Shown here one piece after another: positions 35,538 through 44,183 of a stretch of DNA of 64,000 nt. Source of the stretch: Undibacterium paludis (GTDB lineage: Bacteria; Pseudomonadota; Gammaproteobacteria; Burkholderiales; Burkholderiaceae_D). Location of the stretch: positions 53,861 to 117,860 of the forward strand of contig NZ_JAKZHX010000020.1 in NCBI RefSeq assembly GCF_022568815.1, written 5' to 3'. The notes under the pieces were generated by a model. That model was not told the DNA's origin, searched no databases, and was given only the letters and a program-made list of their open reading frames with translations. The position numbers were made by a program, and so were the translations under genes. Within the stretch, counting starts at the first letter, position 1; the number at the start of each line of letters is the position of its first letter.

Positions 35538-35752
35538 ATTTTTATTACTCGTAACAACGCATGCCTGCTAGTGCAAAATAAAAAGGTTTACCTGTCTGCT
35601 GCATCGCGATCTTGGTCGTCAACTCGGACGTTATAGGTGAATCGCTTGCGACCACAAACAGGTAAAAGCAGTAGCGCCGGCAAGCTGCCAGACGTCATAT
35701 CTTGAGTTCTTGCATCTTCATGATGTTCCATTCAATGAAGCATGCATAAAAC

Positions 35753-35783
35753 AAAAAGCCCCGCCATTCTGTCATGGCGAGGC
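35753..35783 (-). terminator. Terminator T2
   Basis: Stem GCCCCGCCAT / ATGGCGAGGC (one mismatch), followed on the minus strand by TTTTTGTTTT. It stops transcripts from P2 after roughly 95 bases. Confidence 0.8.
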
Positions 35784-35854
35784 TTTATCTATTCTTTATC
35801 TATTCCTTGAAATTCGTCTTGGAATTCGTACAGACGTAGCAGTCCGTGAGTAGA

Positions 35855-35883
35855 ACTATACGCTGATCGAATACGCCAGACAA
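35855..35883 (-). promoter_or_regulatory. Promoter P2 of the late operon
   Basis: On the minus strand: TTGTCT, 17 bases, TATAGT, preceded by an A/T-rich stretch (TAATAAAAA) like that upstream of P1. Confidence 0.75.
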
Positions 35884-35929
35884 ATTTTTATTACGCTCAA
35901 AAATCACCCTGAAAAGCCGGGTTAAAAAA

Positions 35930-35960
35930 ACCAAAAGCCCTGCTTTTTGCAAAGCAGGGC
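35930..35960 (-). terminator. Terminator T3
   Basis: Stem GCCCTGCTTT / AAAGCAGGGC with loop TTGC (plus-strand reading), followed on the minus strand by TTTTGGTTTTTTT. It lies ~45-75 bases downstream of P3. Confidence 0.82.
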
Positions 35961-36007
35961 CCGTGGTTTATCTGATTTTTAACAGGGCGCAACTCTCCCT
36001 GAACAAC

Positions 36008-36036
36008 ACTATACACTGATTATTTAATCAGTACAA
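36008..36036 (-). promoter_or_regulatory. Promoter P3 of the late operon
   Basis: On the minus strand: TTGTAC, 17 bases (including the palindrome TGATTAAATAATCA), TATAGT. The palindrome between -35 and -10 could bind a repressor. The whole forms the outermost of the three tandem units. Confidence 0.72.
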
Positions 36037-36244
36037 TTTTTTATTGAAAATAATTTCCACAGTCGAAATGAGGAGCATATTTTTGCTGTTTGCATATCAT
36101 TCCATTGCCACTCGCCTGCTGATCAGCCAAAACAGTAACTGCAATCCCTCATCAGTAGTACAGAGCTGGCTTGCAAAGCGATCTGCAACCTCCGCCCGGA
36201 ACATTAGCCCCCTGGCCATACCGGCAAAATAAATATATTCATCC
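36037..36244. other. Gap between phage-derived block and hemin operon
   Basis: I see no gene or recognisable element. The right end of the inserted block must lie here or just left of it. Confidence 0.45.
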
Positions 36245-36274
36245 TTGCAAATGAAAATGATTCTCATTTATAAT
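36245..36274 (+). promoter_or_regulatory. Fur-controlled promoter of the hemin uptake operon
   Basis: TTGCAA, 18 bases, TATAAT. The spacer holds GAAAATGATTCTCATTTAT, a good match to the Fur box (GATAATGATAATCATTATC). Iron-loaded Fur bound here would block the promoter, so expression should rise on iron limitation. Confidence 0.82.
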
Positions 36275-36391
36275 AAACTTCATTAATCAAGTAGTTCAAT
36301 ACATCACATGAATTGCGCTTGAGCAAACGGATTTACCATCCACACCAGCCAGTCGCCGCTAGCCCGTGTCCAATTTTTATTAGGAAACACT

Positions 36392-38605
36392 ATGCTATGC
36401 AAGACGCAAATCGCGCTGGCGCTGGGTATGGCGTGGGGCATGGGCTCCAGTGCCGCGCAAGCACAACTGGCACAACAGCCACAACAAGCGCCGGTACCCG
36501 CCAACGCAGCGACGCAACTGAAAGAAATCACAGTCACATCCACCCGTACAGAACGTTCTGTCGACGCGGTCCCCAACACCGTCACCGTGATCCCTGCCGC
36601 AAGAATCGAGCAAGAAGGCGGGCGTGACATCAAGGACCTGTTCCGCAATGAACTCGATGTCAGCGTGCGTGCTGCCCCTGCCCGCTTCACGGCAGCAGGT
36701 GCTGCAACCGGGCGCGCCGGCAATGAAGGCGTCAATATCCGCGGCCTGGAAGGTAACCAGGTATTGATGATGGTGGATGGCACACGCCTGCCCGCCAGTT
36801 TCTCTTTCGGCGCATTTGCTACCGGCCGTGGTGATTTTTTAGAGCTTGACGGCATCACGGCCGTTGAAGTCTTGCGCGGCCCGACATCGACGCAATTTGG
36901 CAGTGATGGTCTGGCCGGTGCGGTCAGCTTCCGCACGCTTGATCCTTCCGACATACTGAAAAAAGGCCAGGCATTTGGCGGCTTTGCCCGCGCCGGTTAT
37001 GGCAGCATAGACCGTTCCTGGCGCAATACCCTGGCAATTGCCGGTGACAGTGGCGACTGGCAAGGCCTGCTGCTGGCCAGTTATCGCCGTGGTCATGAAA
37101 CAGAAAACAAAGCTGACAATAACGCCCTCAATGTCAGCCGCACCAAACCCAATCCGGTCGACTACAACAGCCAGTATGTGTTGGGCAAGGCCTTCTTCAA
37201 ACTCAGCAGTACACAGCAACTGGGCGCCAGCCTTGAAGCACAGAAGCGCAGACAGGATACTGAAGTCTATTCGGCACGCGCCCTGCCGCCGCTGACATCG
37301 ACCAGCACCATTGACCTCGACACCAGGGACAATATAGAACGCAATAAACTGACACTGGAACATCGCTATAAAAACCTGAATGCAGACTTACTGCAAAAGG
37401 CCGAAACCCGCCTGTACTGGCAAGACGCCAAGGTCAGCCAGTATTCTGCCGAAGACAGGAATACTGCCGCCGACCGCACCCGTGACAACCGCTACCAGAC
37501 CAAGGTGCTGGGCCTGTCCAGCCTGATGGAAAGTAACTTCAGCGGCGCCGTTGAACAGCGTCTCAGCTATGGCTTTGACTGGAGCCGCTCAGACACATCA
37601 GGCGTACGCGATGGCACGGTTGCCCCGTTTGGCGAAAGCTTCCCGGCCAAACCCTTCCCTGATACCACCTATACCGTCACCGGCGCTTTCCTCCAGGATG
37701 AAATTGAAAACGGTACACTGACCATCATCCCGGGTTTGCGCTTTGATCACTACAAGCTCTCACCGTCATCAGCCGGGTACAGTGGTGGTGCAGTGACTGC
37801 CTTGTCCGACCAGGCAGTCACACCGCGCCTGGGCCTGGTATGGCAACTCAACCCGCTGTTCGCGCCATATGCGCAGATCGCCAAGGGCTTCCGCGCACCA
37901 ACCCCCGACCAGGTCAACAACGGTTTCACCAACCTGGCATCAGGTTATACCAGCATAGGTAATGCCAATCTCAAGGCCGAACGCGCTGACAGTATCGAGC
38001 TGGGTTTCCGTGGCAAACTCAATGGTCTGCGCTATTCTTTCGCCACATTCAACAACAGCTACAAAGACTTCATCAGCCAGCAAGTCGTGCGTGGTTCAGG
38101 TTCGGCTGCAGACCCGCTGGTCTTCCAGTACATCAACCTGGCCAAAGCAGAAATACGCGGCGCGGAAGCCCGTGCAGAATGGCAGATCGACAGCAACTGG
38201 CAAGTCAATACCGGCATCGCCTACACCAAGGGGGACAGCGAAACCGCCGGTATCAAGACCCCGCTCGACACCATCAACCCAATCAAGTTTGTCGCTGGCC
38301 TGCGTTACGACACTGCTGCCTGGGGCGCACGCGCCCAGCTCCAGCACCAGCAGGCCAAGTCTGCTGACAGAATCGCCCCGGCGGCGGTGCCACAGTTTGC
38401 GCCGGGCTCCTACAACGTCGTTGATCTTGGCGTGTACTGGAAGCCACTGCCCAAGCTCAGCATCAACGTCAACCTCAACAACGTGTTTGACCGCAAATAC
38501 TGGCAATGGACCGATGTACGCGGTCTGGCTGACAACAGCACCATCAAGGATGCCTATACCGCCCCTGGCCGCAATGCCCAGGTTTCAGTCCGTTACGACT
38601 TTTAA
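36392..38605 (+). CDS. TonB-dependent hemin receptor
   Basis: 737 residues with a signal peptide (cleavage after SAAQA near residue 24). The TonB box region (EITVTSTRTERSV) is followed by the plug (NIRGLEGNQVLMMVDGTRLP, VEVLRGPTSTQFGSDGLAGA) and a beta-barrel ending in VSVRYDF with C-terminal Phe. The heme-receptor FRAP motif is present (GFRAPTPDQ), and NANL stands where NPNL is usual. No His lies between FRAP and NANL, unlike the classical HemR site, so heme contact may differ. The ribosome site is AGGA. First gene of an iron-regulated operon. Confidence 0.9.
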   Translation: MLCKTQIALALGMAWGMGSSAAQAQLAQQPQQAPVPANAATQLKEITVTSTRTERSVDAVPNTVTVIPAARIEQEGGRDIKDLFRNELDVSVRAAPARFTAAGAATGRAGNEGVNIRGLEGNQVLMMVDGTRLPASFSFGAFATGRGDFLELDGITAVEVLRGPTSTQFGSDGLAGAVSFRTLDPSDILKKGQAFGGFARAGYGSIDRSWRNTLAIAGDSGDWQGLLLASYRRGHETENKADNNALNVSRTKPNPVDYNSQYVLGKAFFKLSSTQQLGASLEAQKRRQDTEVYSARALPPLTSTSTIDLDTRDNIERNKLTLEHRYKNLNADLLQKAETRLYWQDAKVSQYSAEDRNTAADRTRDNRYQTKVLGLSSLMESNFSGAVEQRLSYGFDWSRSDTSGVRDGTVAPFGESFPAKPFPDTTYTVTGAFLQDEIENGTLTIIPGLRFDHYKLSPSSAGYSGGAVTALSDQAVTPRLGLVWQLNPLFAPYAQIAKGFRAPTPDQVNNGFTNLASGYTSIGNANLKAERADSIELGFRGKLNGLRYSFATFNNSYKDFISQQVVRGSGSAADPLVFQYINLAKAEIRGAEARAEWQIDSNWQVNTGIAYTKGDSETAGIKTPLDTINPIKFVAGLRYDTAAWGARAQLQHQQAKSADRIAPAAVPQFAPGSYNVVDLGVYWKPLPKLSINVNLNNVFDRKYWQWTDVRGLADNSTIKDAYTAPGRNAQVSVRYDF

Positions 38606-38615
38606 GGAGTAAATC

Positions 38616-39722
38616 ATGTCCGATCACTACCAGCCAATACGTGAACAATTTTCCGCCCTGCGCCGCGAGAAAAAAGCCAGGCACCGTGATATTGCCCAGA
38701 CTCTCGCCATCAGCGAAGGCGAACTGATCGCCGCCCACGCAGGTACACCAGCGGCTGCTGCGGCGACAGTAAGCCCGGCAGCAACGGAACAGCTGCTGCA
38801 CGCCACCCGCCTGCGTGCCGAATGGCCAGACATCATCGCCGCCATCGAAGAGCTTGGTGAAGTCATGGCGCTGACCCGCAACGAGTCCTGCGTTCATGAA
38901 AAAACCGGTGTCTATCGCAAGGTCAGCCACAATAACCACGTAGGCCTGGTCCTCGGTGGCGAAATTGACCTGCGCATTTTCTACCAGCAATGGGCGCATG
39001 GTTTTGCCGTCAGTGAACAGGCCAGCAACGACCAGCAAAACAGCCTGCAGTTCTATGACGCCAGCGGCACCGCCATCCACAAGATATTCATGAAGCCGCA
39101 AAGTAATCTGGCAGCCTATCAGGCCCTGGTCGCCCGCTTTGCCGCAGCAGAGCAGGCCACAGGCATACAACCCCTGGCAGCGCCAGCAAAAGTGCCGGAA
39201 CTGGCCGACAAAGACATCGACGTGACCGGCTTCCGTCAGGCCTGGGCATCGCTGCGCGACACCCATGAATTCTTTGGTCTGATGAGAAAATTCGCTGTCA
39301 GCCGTACCCAGGCACTGCGCCTGGCCGAAACCCAGTTCGTCCAGCAGGTTGATGTCAGCAGCTGCCAGGACCTGTTGCAGGCAGCCGCCAGCGAAAACGT
39401 CCCTATCATGGTATTTACCGGCAATACTGGCATGATACAAATCCATTCCGGCCCGGTCAGCAAAATTGCCAAGATGGGGCCATGGATCAACGTCCTTGAC
39501 CCAGGCTTCAACCTGCACCTGCGTGAAGACCATATCGCCAGCGCCTGGGTCGTCAAGAAACCGACCATAGACGGCCTGGTCACTTCACTCGAACTGTTTG
39601 ATGCTGAAGGTGAAACCATCGCCATGTTCTTTGGCGAACGCAAGCCGGGCAAGCCCGAACTATGCGAATGGCGCGCCCTGATCGACAACCTCCTGTCCGA
39701 AAGCCTGACATGCGCCGCCTGA
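38616..39722 (+). CDS. hmuS: Hemin-degrading / hemin-transport factor HmuS (HemS)
   Basis: 368 residues with the two tandem HemS/ChuX domains (~residues 20-180 and 195-360; GETIAMFFGERKPGKPEL near the end). Cytoplasmic. It binds imported heme and either degrades it or hands it on. AAGGAG precedes ATG, 10 bases after the receptor gene. Name given by family and neighbourhood. Confidence 0.9.
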   Translation: MSDHYQPIREQFSALRREKKARHRDIAQTLAISEGELIAAHAGTPAAAAATVSPAATEQLLHATRLRAEWPDIIAAIEELGEVMALTRNESCVHEKTGVYRKVSHNNHVGLVLGGEIDLRIFYQQWAHGFAVSEQASNDQQNSLQFYDASGTAIHKIFMKPQSNLAAYQALVARFAAAEQATGIQPLAAPAKVPELADKDIDVTGFRQAWASLRDTHEFFGLMRKFAVSRTQALRLAETQFVQQVDVSSCQDLLQAAASENVPIMVFTGNTGMIQIHSGPVSKIAKMGPWINVLDPGFNLHLREDHIASAWVVKKPTIDGLVTSLELFDAEGETIAMFFGERKPGKPELCEWRALIDNLLSESLTCAA

Positions 39723-40645
39723 TCACGACCAAGCTCTCGCGCCGTCAGGCGCTATGGCAAATCGCCGGACTGACAGGCGCCGGCCTGCTGTCTGCGGGCA
39801 CGACTGCGTTTGCCGCACAAGTCGCCGGCAAACCCGCCATCCGCCGCATCATCAGCGTGGGCGGGGCAATTACTGAAATCATCTATGCCCTGAATGCCGG
39901 TACTGACCTGGTGGCGGTCGACACCACCTCCAACTACCCGGAGAGCACACAAAAACTGCCTAACGTGGGCTATGCCCGCGCCCTGTCGGCAGAAGGCGTG
40001 CTGACGCTGGCACCCACCCAGATCATCGCCAGTGAAGACGCCGGGCCACCCGCCGTCATCAAACAGCTGACGGCGTCCGGCATACCTGTTGCCGTGCTGG
40101 CGGCGCATCACCGCTTTGAAGGTGTGCTCGACCGTGTCAAACAGATCGGTGAGCTGACCGGCCGCGAAACCCAGGCCACCGCCTTGATGCGCAAACTGCA
40201 GCAAGAATGGACACAGGTTCGCAGCAACATAGAGCAGCGTGAAGCGCAAAGCAAGACCAAAGCGCCCAAAATCGCTTTCATCCTCGCCCACGCCCCCAAC
40301 CAGGTCATGGTCGCCGGACGCGAAACCGCCGCCCATGCCGTGCTTGAATACGCCGGTGCAAGCAATGCCATTACGGCTGCCAACGGTTTCAATGGCTACA
40401 AGCCACTGACGCCCGAAGCCATGATCGCCGCCCAGCCCGACATCATCCTGGTCACTGACCAGGGGCTGAAGGCCTCTGGCGGTATCGACGCCGTGCTGAA
40501 GTTGCCTGGTGTGGAACAGACACCGGCAGGCCGCAACCGTCGTGTCATTTCACTTGAAGCCATGCTCTTGCTCGGCTTTGGACCGCGCCTGCCCAACGCC
40601 ATCGCCATGCTCGATGCGGCCATCACCAAGACTCTGCGCACATGA
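39710..40645 (+). CDS. hmuT: Hemin ABC transporter periplasmic binding protein HmuT
   Basis: 311 residues from MRRLITTKLSRRQALWQIAG, chosen because it gives a Tat-like twin-Arg signal (SRRQALW) followed by a hydrophobic core and AFAA cleavage. The mature protein has the two-lobe helical-backbone binding fold (RIISVGGAITEIIYALNAG, GFGPRLPNAIAMLDA). It passes hemin from the receptor to HmuU. Overlaps hmuS by 13 bases. Confidence 0.88.
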   Translation: MRRLITTKLSRRQALWQIAGLTGAGLLSAGTTAFAAQVAGKPAIRRIISVGGAITEIIYALNAGTDLVAVDTTSNYPESTQKLPNVGYARALSAEGVLTLAPTQIIASEDAGPPAVIKQLTASGIPVAVLAAHHRFEGVLDRVKQIGELTGRETQATALMRKLQQEWTQVRSNIEQREAQSKTKAPKIAFILAHAPNQVMVAGRETAAHAVLEYAGASNAITAANGFNGYKPLTPEAMIAAQPDIILVTDQGLKASGGIDAVLKLPGVEQTPAGRNRRVISLEAMLLLGFGPRLPNAIAMLDAAITKTLRT

Positions 40646-41703
40646 ACAGAGCAGCCGTCATGCCATCCCCCGGCAGGGTCACCGTCCGCCCCGGCCTGGC
40701 AAGCGTATTAGGCCTGCTGCTGGCTCTGTCCCTGCTGCTGACCGTGCAATACGGTGCGGTACGTGTCAACCTGCAAGACTGGTTACAGGTATTCAATCTG
40801 GTCGAAGGGCAAAACCTCAGTGGCGGTGGCTACGTCCTGTGGCAGTTGCGCCTGCCGCGCGCCCTGTTTGCCGTCGCCATCGGTGCGGCCCTGGGCCTGT
40901 CCGGCGCACTGACGCAGGGTCTGTTCCGCAATCCCCTGGCCGACCCCAACCTGCTCGGCATCACCGCCGGCGCAGCTGCCGCCGCAGCACTGACTATTGT
41001 GGTGTTTTCCGGTCTGCACCTGCCCATACCGGCAAGCTGGCGCATGTGGCTCTTGCCAGTCGCAGCCTTTGCCGGTTCGCTGGCCGTGTGCTTTACACTG
41101 GACAGCATCGCCCGCTGGCTGTCACCTGGTTCCATCGTCGGCCTGCTGCTGACCGGCATCGCCCTCAATGCCCTTGCTGCCTCGATACTGGGCCTGTGCA
41201 CCTACCTGGCCACAGACGATCAGTTGCGCAACCTCAGTTTCTGGACCCTGGGTTCAGTTTCTGCCGGCAGCTGGCTGTCGACGGGTTTGCTGATATTGCT
41301 ACTACTGCCCGTGTGCTGGCTGGTCAGGAGCATGATGCGCGCCATGAATGCGCTGGCGCTCGGCGAATCAGCTGCCGCCCATGTCGGTATTGATGTACGC
41401 AGCCTGCGCAGCAAAGTCATCTTGCTGGTGGCCATACTGACCGGTTTTGCCGTCGCCTGGTGCGGCATCATCGCCTTTATCAGCCTGATCGCCCCGCACA
41501 TGGTGCGCACCCTGGGCGGACCAGATCAAAGACAGGTGATACCCCGCTCCATGCTCATGGGCGGCCTGCTGTTGCTGCTGGCCGACACCGTGGCGCGCAC
41601 CGTGGCAATACCGGCAGAAGTCCCAGTCGGTATCTTTACCACCCTGCTTGGTGCGCCTTTCTTCCTGATCCTGTTGCGCAACGCGCGCGGTCGCCTGGCC
41701 TGA
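40642..41703 (+). CDS. hmuU: Hemin ABC transporter permease HmuU
   Basis: 353 residues, about ten membrane helices of the FecCD family. Family blocks visible are LWQLRLPRALFAVAIGAALG, GLFRNPLADPNLLGITAGAA and AWCGIIAFISLIAPHMVRTL. Overlaps hmuT by 4 bases (ATGA). It forms the inner-membrane channel together with HmuV. Confidence 0.92.
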   Translation: MNRAAVMPSPGRVTVRPGLASVLGLLLALSLLLTVQYGAVRVNLQDWLQVFNLVEGQNLSGGGYVLWQLRLPRALFAVAIGAALGLSGALTQGLFRNPLADPNLLGITAGAAAAAALTIVVFSGLHLPIPASWRMWLLPVAAFAGSLAVCFTLDSIARWLSPGSIVGLLLTGIALNALAASILGLCTYLATDDQLRNLSFWTLGSVSAGSWLSTGLLILLLLPVCWLVRSMMRAMNALALGESAAAHVGIDVRSLRSKVILLVAILTGFAVAWCGIIAFISLIAPHMVRTLGGPDQRQVIPRSMLMGGLLLLLADTVARTVAIPAEVPVGIFTTLLGAPFFLILLRNARGRLA

Positions 41704-41708
41704 AGATC

Positions 41709-42524
41709 ATGCTAATGAAAACCTTAATCAAGCAAGACCTGCTGGAAACCAGGGAACTCGCCACCCGCCTGGGCAGGCAAAGCTTTGGGCCGTTCAACAT
41801 CCATATCGCCCCCGCAGAAAAAGTGGCGATACTAGGCCCCAGCGGCGCTGGCAAGTCCACCCTGCTCAAGCTGATGTCGCGCGAACTTGCCGCCAGCGGC
41901 GGCAGTATCTCTTTTCTCTCTCGCCCCCTGGCCAGCTGGTCACTGGCCGAGTTAAGCCACTTGCGTGCGGTCCTGCCACAATCGACCGATGTCGCCTTTG
42001 GACTGGAAACCGATCTCGTCATCAGCCTGGGCCGCGTCAGTCGCCCTCATGACCGTGACCTCACGGCCATCGTACACGAAGCCGCCAGCATGGCCCATGC
42101 AGCCCACCTGCTCAACCGGCGCTTCGACAGCCTGTCCGGTGGTGAACAGGCCAGGGTACAACTGGCGCGCGTATTTGCCCAGTTATGGGACAAGCAAAAT
42201 GGCCTGATCCTGGTCGACGAACCCCTGGCCGCACTCGACCCCGGCCTGCAATTTGACCTGCTCGACAGCCTTGACGCCTATGCATCGCAACGCCAGCATG
42301 CCATCGTCGCCATCCTGCACGACATCAACCAGGCCATGCAGGCATTTGACCGACTGCTGCTGGTCAAAAATGGTCAGCTGGTGGGTGATCTGCCCAGCAA
42401 CAGCGCCGCCGTCCCGGCGCTCGAAAGCCTGTACGACATCGCACTGAGCTGTGTCCACAACACCGAAGGTGAATTGCTGATCACCCCCTTGCGTGCGTCA
42501 TCACGCAACAGAAAACGCGCCTGA
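41709..42524 (+). CDS. hmuV: Hemin ABC transporter ATPase HmuV
   Basis: 271 residues. Walker A GPSGAGKST, signature LSGGEQARVQLARV, Walker B LILVDEPLAALDP and the H-loop HDINQAM are intact. Two possible starts lie six bases apart (41709, 41715), 5 and 11 bases after the permease stop. A much longer open frame upstream lies inside hmuU and is not used. Confidence 0.92.
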   Translation: MLMKTLIKQDLLETRELATRLGRQSFGPFNIHIAPAEKVAILGPSGAGKSTLLKLMSRELAASGGSISFLSRPLASWSLAELSHLRAVLPQSTDVAFGLETDLVISLGRVSRPHDRDLTAIVHEAASMAHAAHLLNRRFDSLSGGEQARVQLARVFAQLWDKQNGLILVDEPLAALDPGLQFDLLDSLDAYASQRQHAIVAILHDINQAMQAFDRLLLVKNGQLVGDLPSNSAAVPALESLYDIALSCVHNTEGELLITPLRASSRNRKRA

Positions 42525-42586
42525 CAAATCAGGATCAAACAAAGCAACATCACCGATATCGAGTCAACCAAAGAAAAGGAAACATC

Positions 42587-42955
42587 ATGCAAAGACCTAG
42601 CCTGGTAGAAATCAAAGCCTTTGTCCCCAGCAAAGATTTTGCGACATCCCTGTCCTTTTACCAGGACCTGGGCTTTGAAGTCTGCTCCAACGAAGGCGGC
42701 ATCGCCTACCTGGCCTATGGCAATTACAGCTTCCTGCTGCAGGATTTCTATGTGGCAGACCTTGCCAACAACTTCATGATGCATATACTGGTCGAAGACG
42801 CCGATGCCTGGTACGCACAGATCGAACGCAGTGGCATACCCGAAAAATATAACGCACGCCTGACCGCCATCAAGCAACAGGCCTACCGCATGCGCGACTT
42901 CACCCTGACTGACCCCAGTGGCGTCCTGTGGGTGATAGGCCAGAACACGCAATAA
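42587..42955 (+). CDS. VOC (glyoxalase/bleomycin-resistance fold) protein
   Basis: 122 residues with the paired beta-alpha-beta modules of the VOC superfamily (ATSLSFYQDLGFEVCSNEGG; DPSGVLWVIGQN). AAAGGAAA precedes the start. The gene follows hmuV by 62 bases on the same strand, so it may be co-expressed on iron limitation. Specific substrate unknown. The name antibiotic resistance is not justified by sequence alone. Confidence 0.82.
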   Translation: MQRPSLVEIKAFVPSKDFATSLSFYQDLGFEVCSNEGGIAYLAYGNYSFLLQDFYVADLANNFMMHILVEDADAWYAQIERSGIPEKYNARLTAIKQQAYRMRDFTLTDPSGVLWVIGQNTQ

Positions 42956-42962
42956 ATCACCC

Positions 42963-43871
42963 ATGCCTTCACAAATGCCCCCATCATCACGACTGCTTGC
43001 TGCGGCCAGCCTGGTTTTCATCTTGTCCTTCATTCTGTCTGGCTGCGCCACTGCACCTTCTCTGCAAAACAGCAATACAGTGGCAGACGGCACCATCCTG
43101 CTCCTTGGTGAAGTGCACGACAACCCCGACGGCCATCAGCAGCGCTTTGACGCCTTGCAAAAACGCGTCGTCGCCGGCTGGCGACCTGCCATTGCCATGG
43201 AGCAGTTTGATCGCGAAAACCAGTCCCAATTAAGCCAGCAATTAAGTCAGGCCCAGGCAGAATGCAAAGATGCCGACTGCATCATCAGCAAGGTCGGCGG
43301 CAAACGCTGGGAATGGCCGCTCTACCGCCCCGTCATCCAGCTCGCCCTCGATTACAAACTGCCCCTGCTGGCCGCCAACCTGTCGCGCAGCGATGCTGGC
43401 AAGCTGATGCGTGAAGGCTATGCCGCCGTACTCGATACTGCCACCATACAGGCTTACCGGCTTGACCAGCCTCTGCCCGCCGCCATCATCGACGGCCAGC
43501 GCCACGCCATGGAGGCAGGCCATTGCGGCAAGATGCCCGATGACATCGTACCCGGCATGGTCAGGGCACAGGTGGCGCGCGACGTCTGGATGGCCAAAGT
43601 CATCACCGACCATGCCGCGACAGGCAAAGGTGTCGTCCTGCTGGCAGGCAACGGCCATGTGCGCAACGACCTGGGCGTACCGCAATGGCTGCCTGCCAAT
43701 CTCAGAGGCCGCATGCAAAGCCACGGTTACCTGGAAGCGGACGACAACGCAAGTCCTTCTGTATCGGCCAGCAAGCAATATGACATCACCCATGTCATCC
43801 AACCCCATGTGCGCCCTGATCCTTGCAAGACCATCACCGCGCCGATGCAAAAACCAGTGGAGAAAACATGA
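42963..43871 (+). CDS. ChaN-like heme-binding lipoprotein
   Basis: 302 residues. A lipoprotein signal with lipobox LSGC (Cys ~29) is followed by the ChaN domain: ILLLGEVHDNPDGHQQRF, AIAMEQFDRENQSQLS, and late GVVLLAGNGHVRNDLGVP. ChaN homologues bind heme as dimers, which fits its place 8 bases after the VOC gene and downstream of the hemin transporter. Confidence 0.85.
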   Translation: MPSQMPPSSRLLAAASLVFILSFILSGCATAPSLQNSNTVADGTILLLGEVHDNPDGHQQRFDALQKRVVAGWRPAIAMEQFDRENQSQLSQQLSQAQAECKDADCIISKVGGKRWEWPLYRPVIQLALDYKLPLLAANLSRSDAGKLMREGYAAVLDTATIQAYRLDQPLPAAIIDGQRHAMEAGHCGKMPDDIVPGMVRAQVARDVWMAKVITDHAATGKGVVLLAGNGHVRNDLGVPQWLPANLRGRMQSHGYLEADDNASPSVSASKQYDITHVIQPHVRPDPCKTITAPMQKPVEKT

Positions 43872-44140
43872 AGCACCAGCCCCAATCCAATTCCTGCCAG
43901 CATCTTGGTCTGGCATCCAGCAAAGTCGGTGAAGTCATGATCTGCCCCGAATGCGGGGTCGTCCACCTGTCTCTCAACCATGTATCGCTGCGCTTTGATG
44001 TCGACGCCTTCCGTACCCTGGCCTATATGCTGGCAGAGGCGCAACTAAACATAGAAAGTTTTGACGCCCACCTGAAAAAAAGGCAGGACAGCAGCACCAC
44101 CGCAGTCTTTGACAGCCCGCCTGGCAAAAAAATGCATTAG
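43868..44140 (+). CDS. Small CxxC protein of unknown function
   Basis: 90 residues from MKHQPQSNSCQHLGLA, overlapping the ChaN gene by 4 bases (ATGA), so probably coupled. A metal-binding ribbon is suggested by C-x-H near residue 10 and MICPECGVVH near residue 25. The rest is helical (VDAFRTLAYMLAEAQLN). It is part of the hemin-linked operon; no further function can be read. Confidence 0.65.
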   Translation: MKHQPQSNSCQHLGLASSKVGEVMICPECGVVHLSLNHVSLRFDVDAFRTLAYMLAEAQLNIESFDAHLKKRQDSSTTAVFDSPPGKKMH

Positions 44141-44183
44141 TGGACCGTCACAGTGCAAGCCAGGCCCCAACCGGAGAATACTC

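Larger units (their letters stand above)
35268..35560 (-). repeat. Promoter-terminator repeat unit, copy 1
   Basis: Aligns over ~290 bases with 35591-35895. Read on the minus strand it contains promoter P1, ~50 bases, terminator T1, then ~160 conserved bases ending in a structured segment (CCTGT ... TGGTCGC ... GCGACCA ... ACAGG). It is the copy nearest the terminase genes. Confidence 0.8.
35591..35895 (-). repeat. Promoter-terminator repeat unit, copy 2
   Basis: Second copy of the unit. The 78 bases from CCTGTCTGCTGCATCGCG are almost identical to copy 1, with one C/T change. The parts around the terminator and promoter have diverged more but keep their function. Confidence 0.8.

Noticed and set aside
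35268..35960. CRISPR array
   Set aside because: There are only two to three units of ~300 bases with promoters and terminators, no short spacers and no cas genes.
3716..36391. Attachment-site repeats flanking the phage-derived block
   Set aside because: I compared the two junctions by eye and found no convincing direct repeat and no tRNA, so none is claimed.
36304..36954. 216-codon minus-strand frame at the hemin receptor start
   Set aside because: It covers the receptor signal peptide and plug in antisense; the receptor is far better supported.
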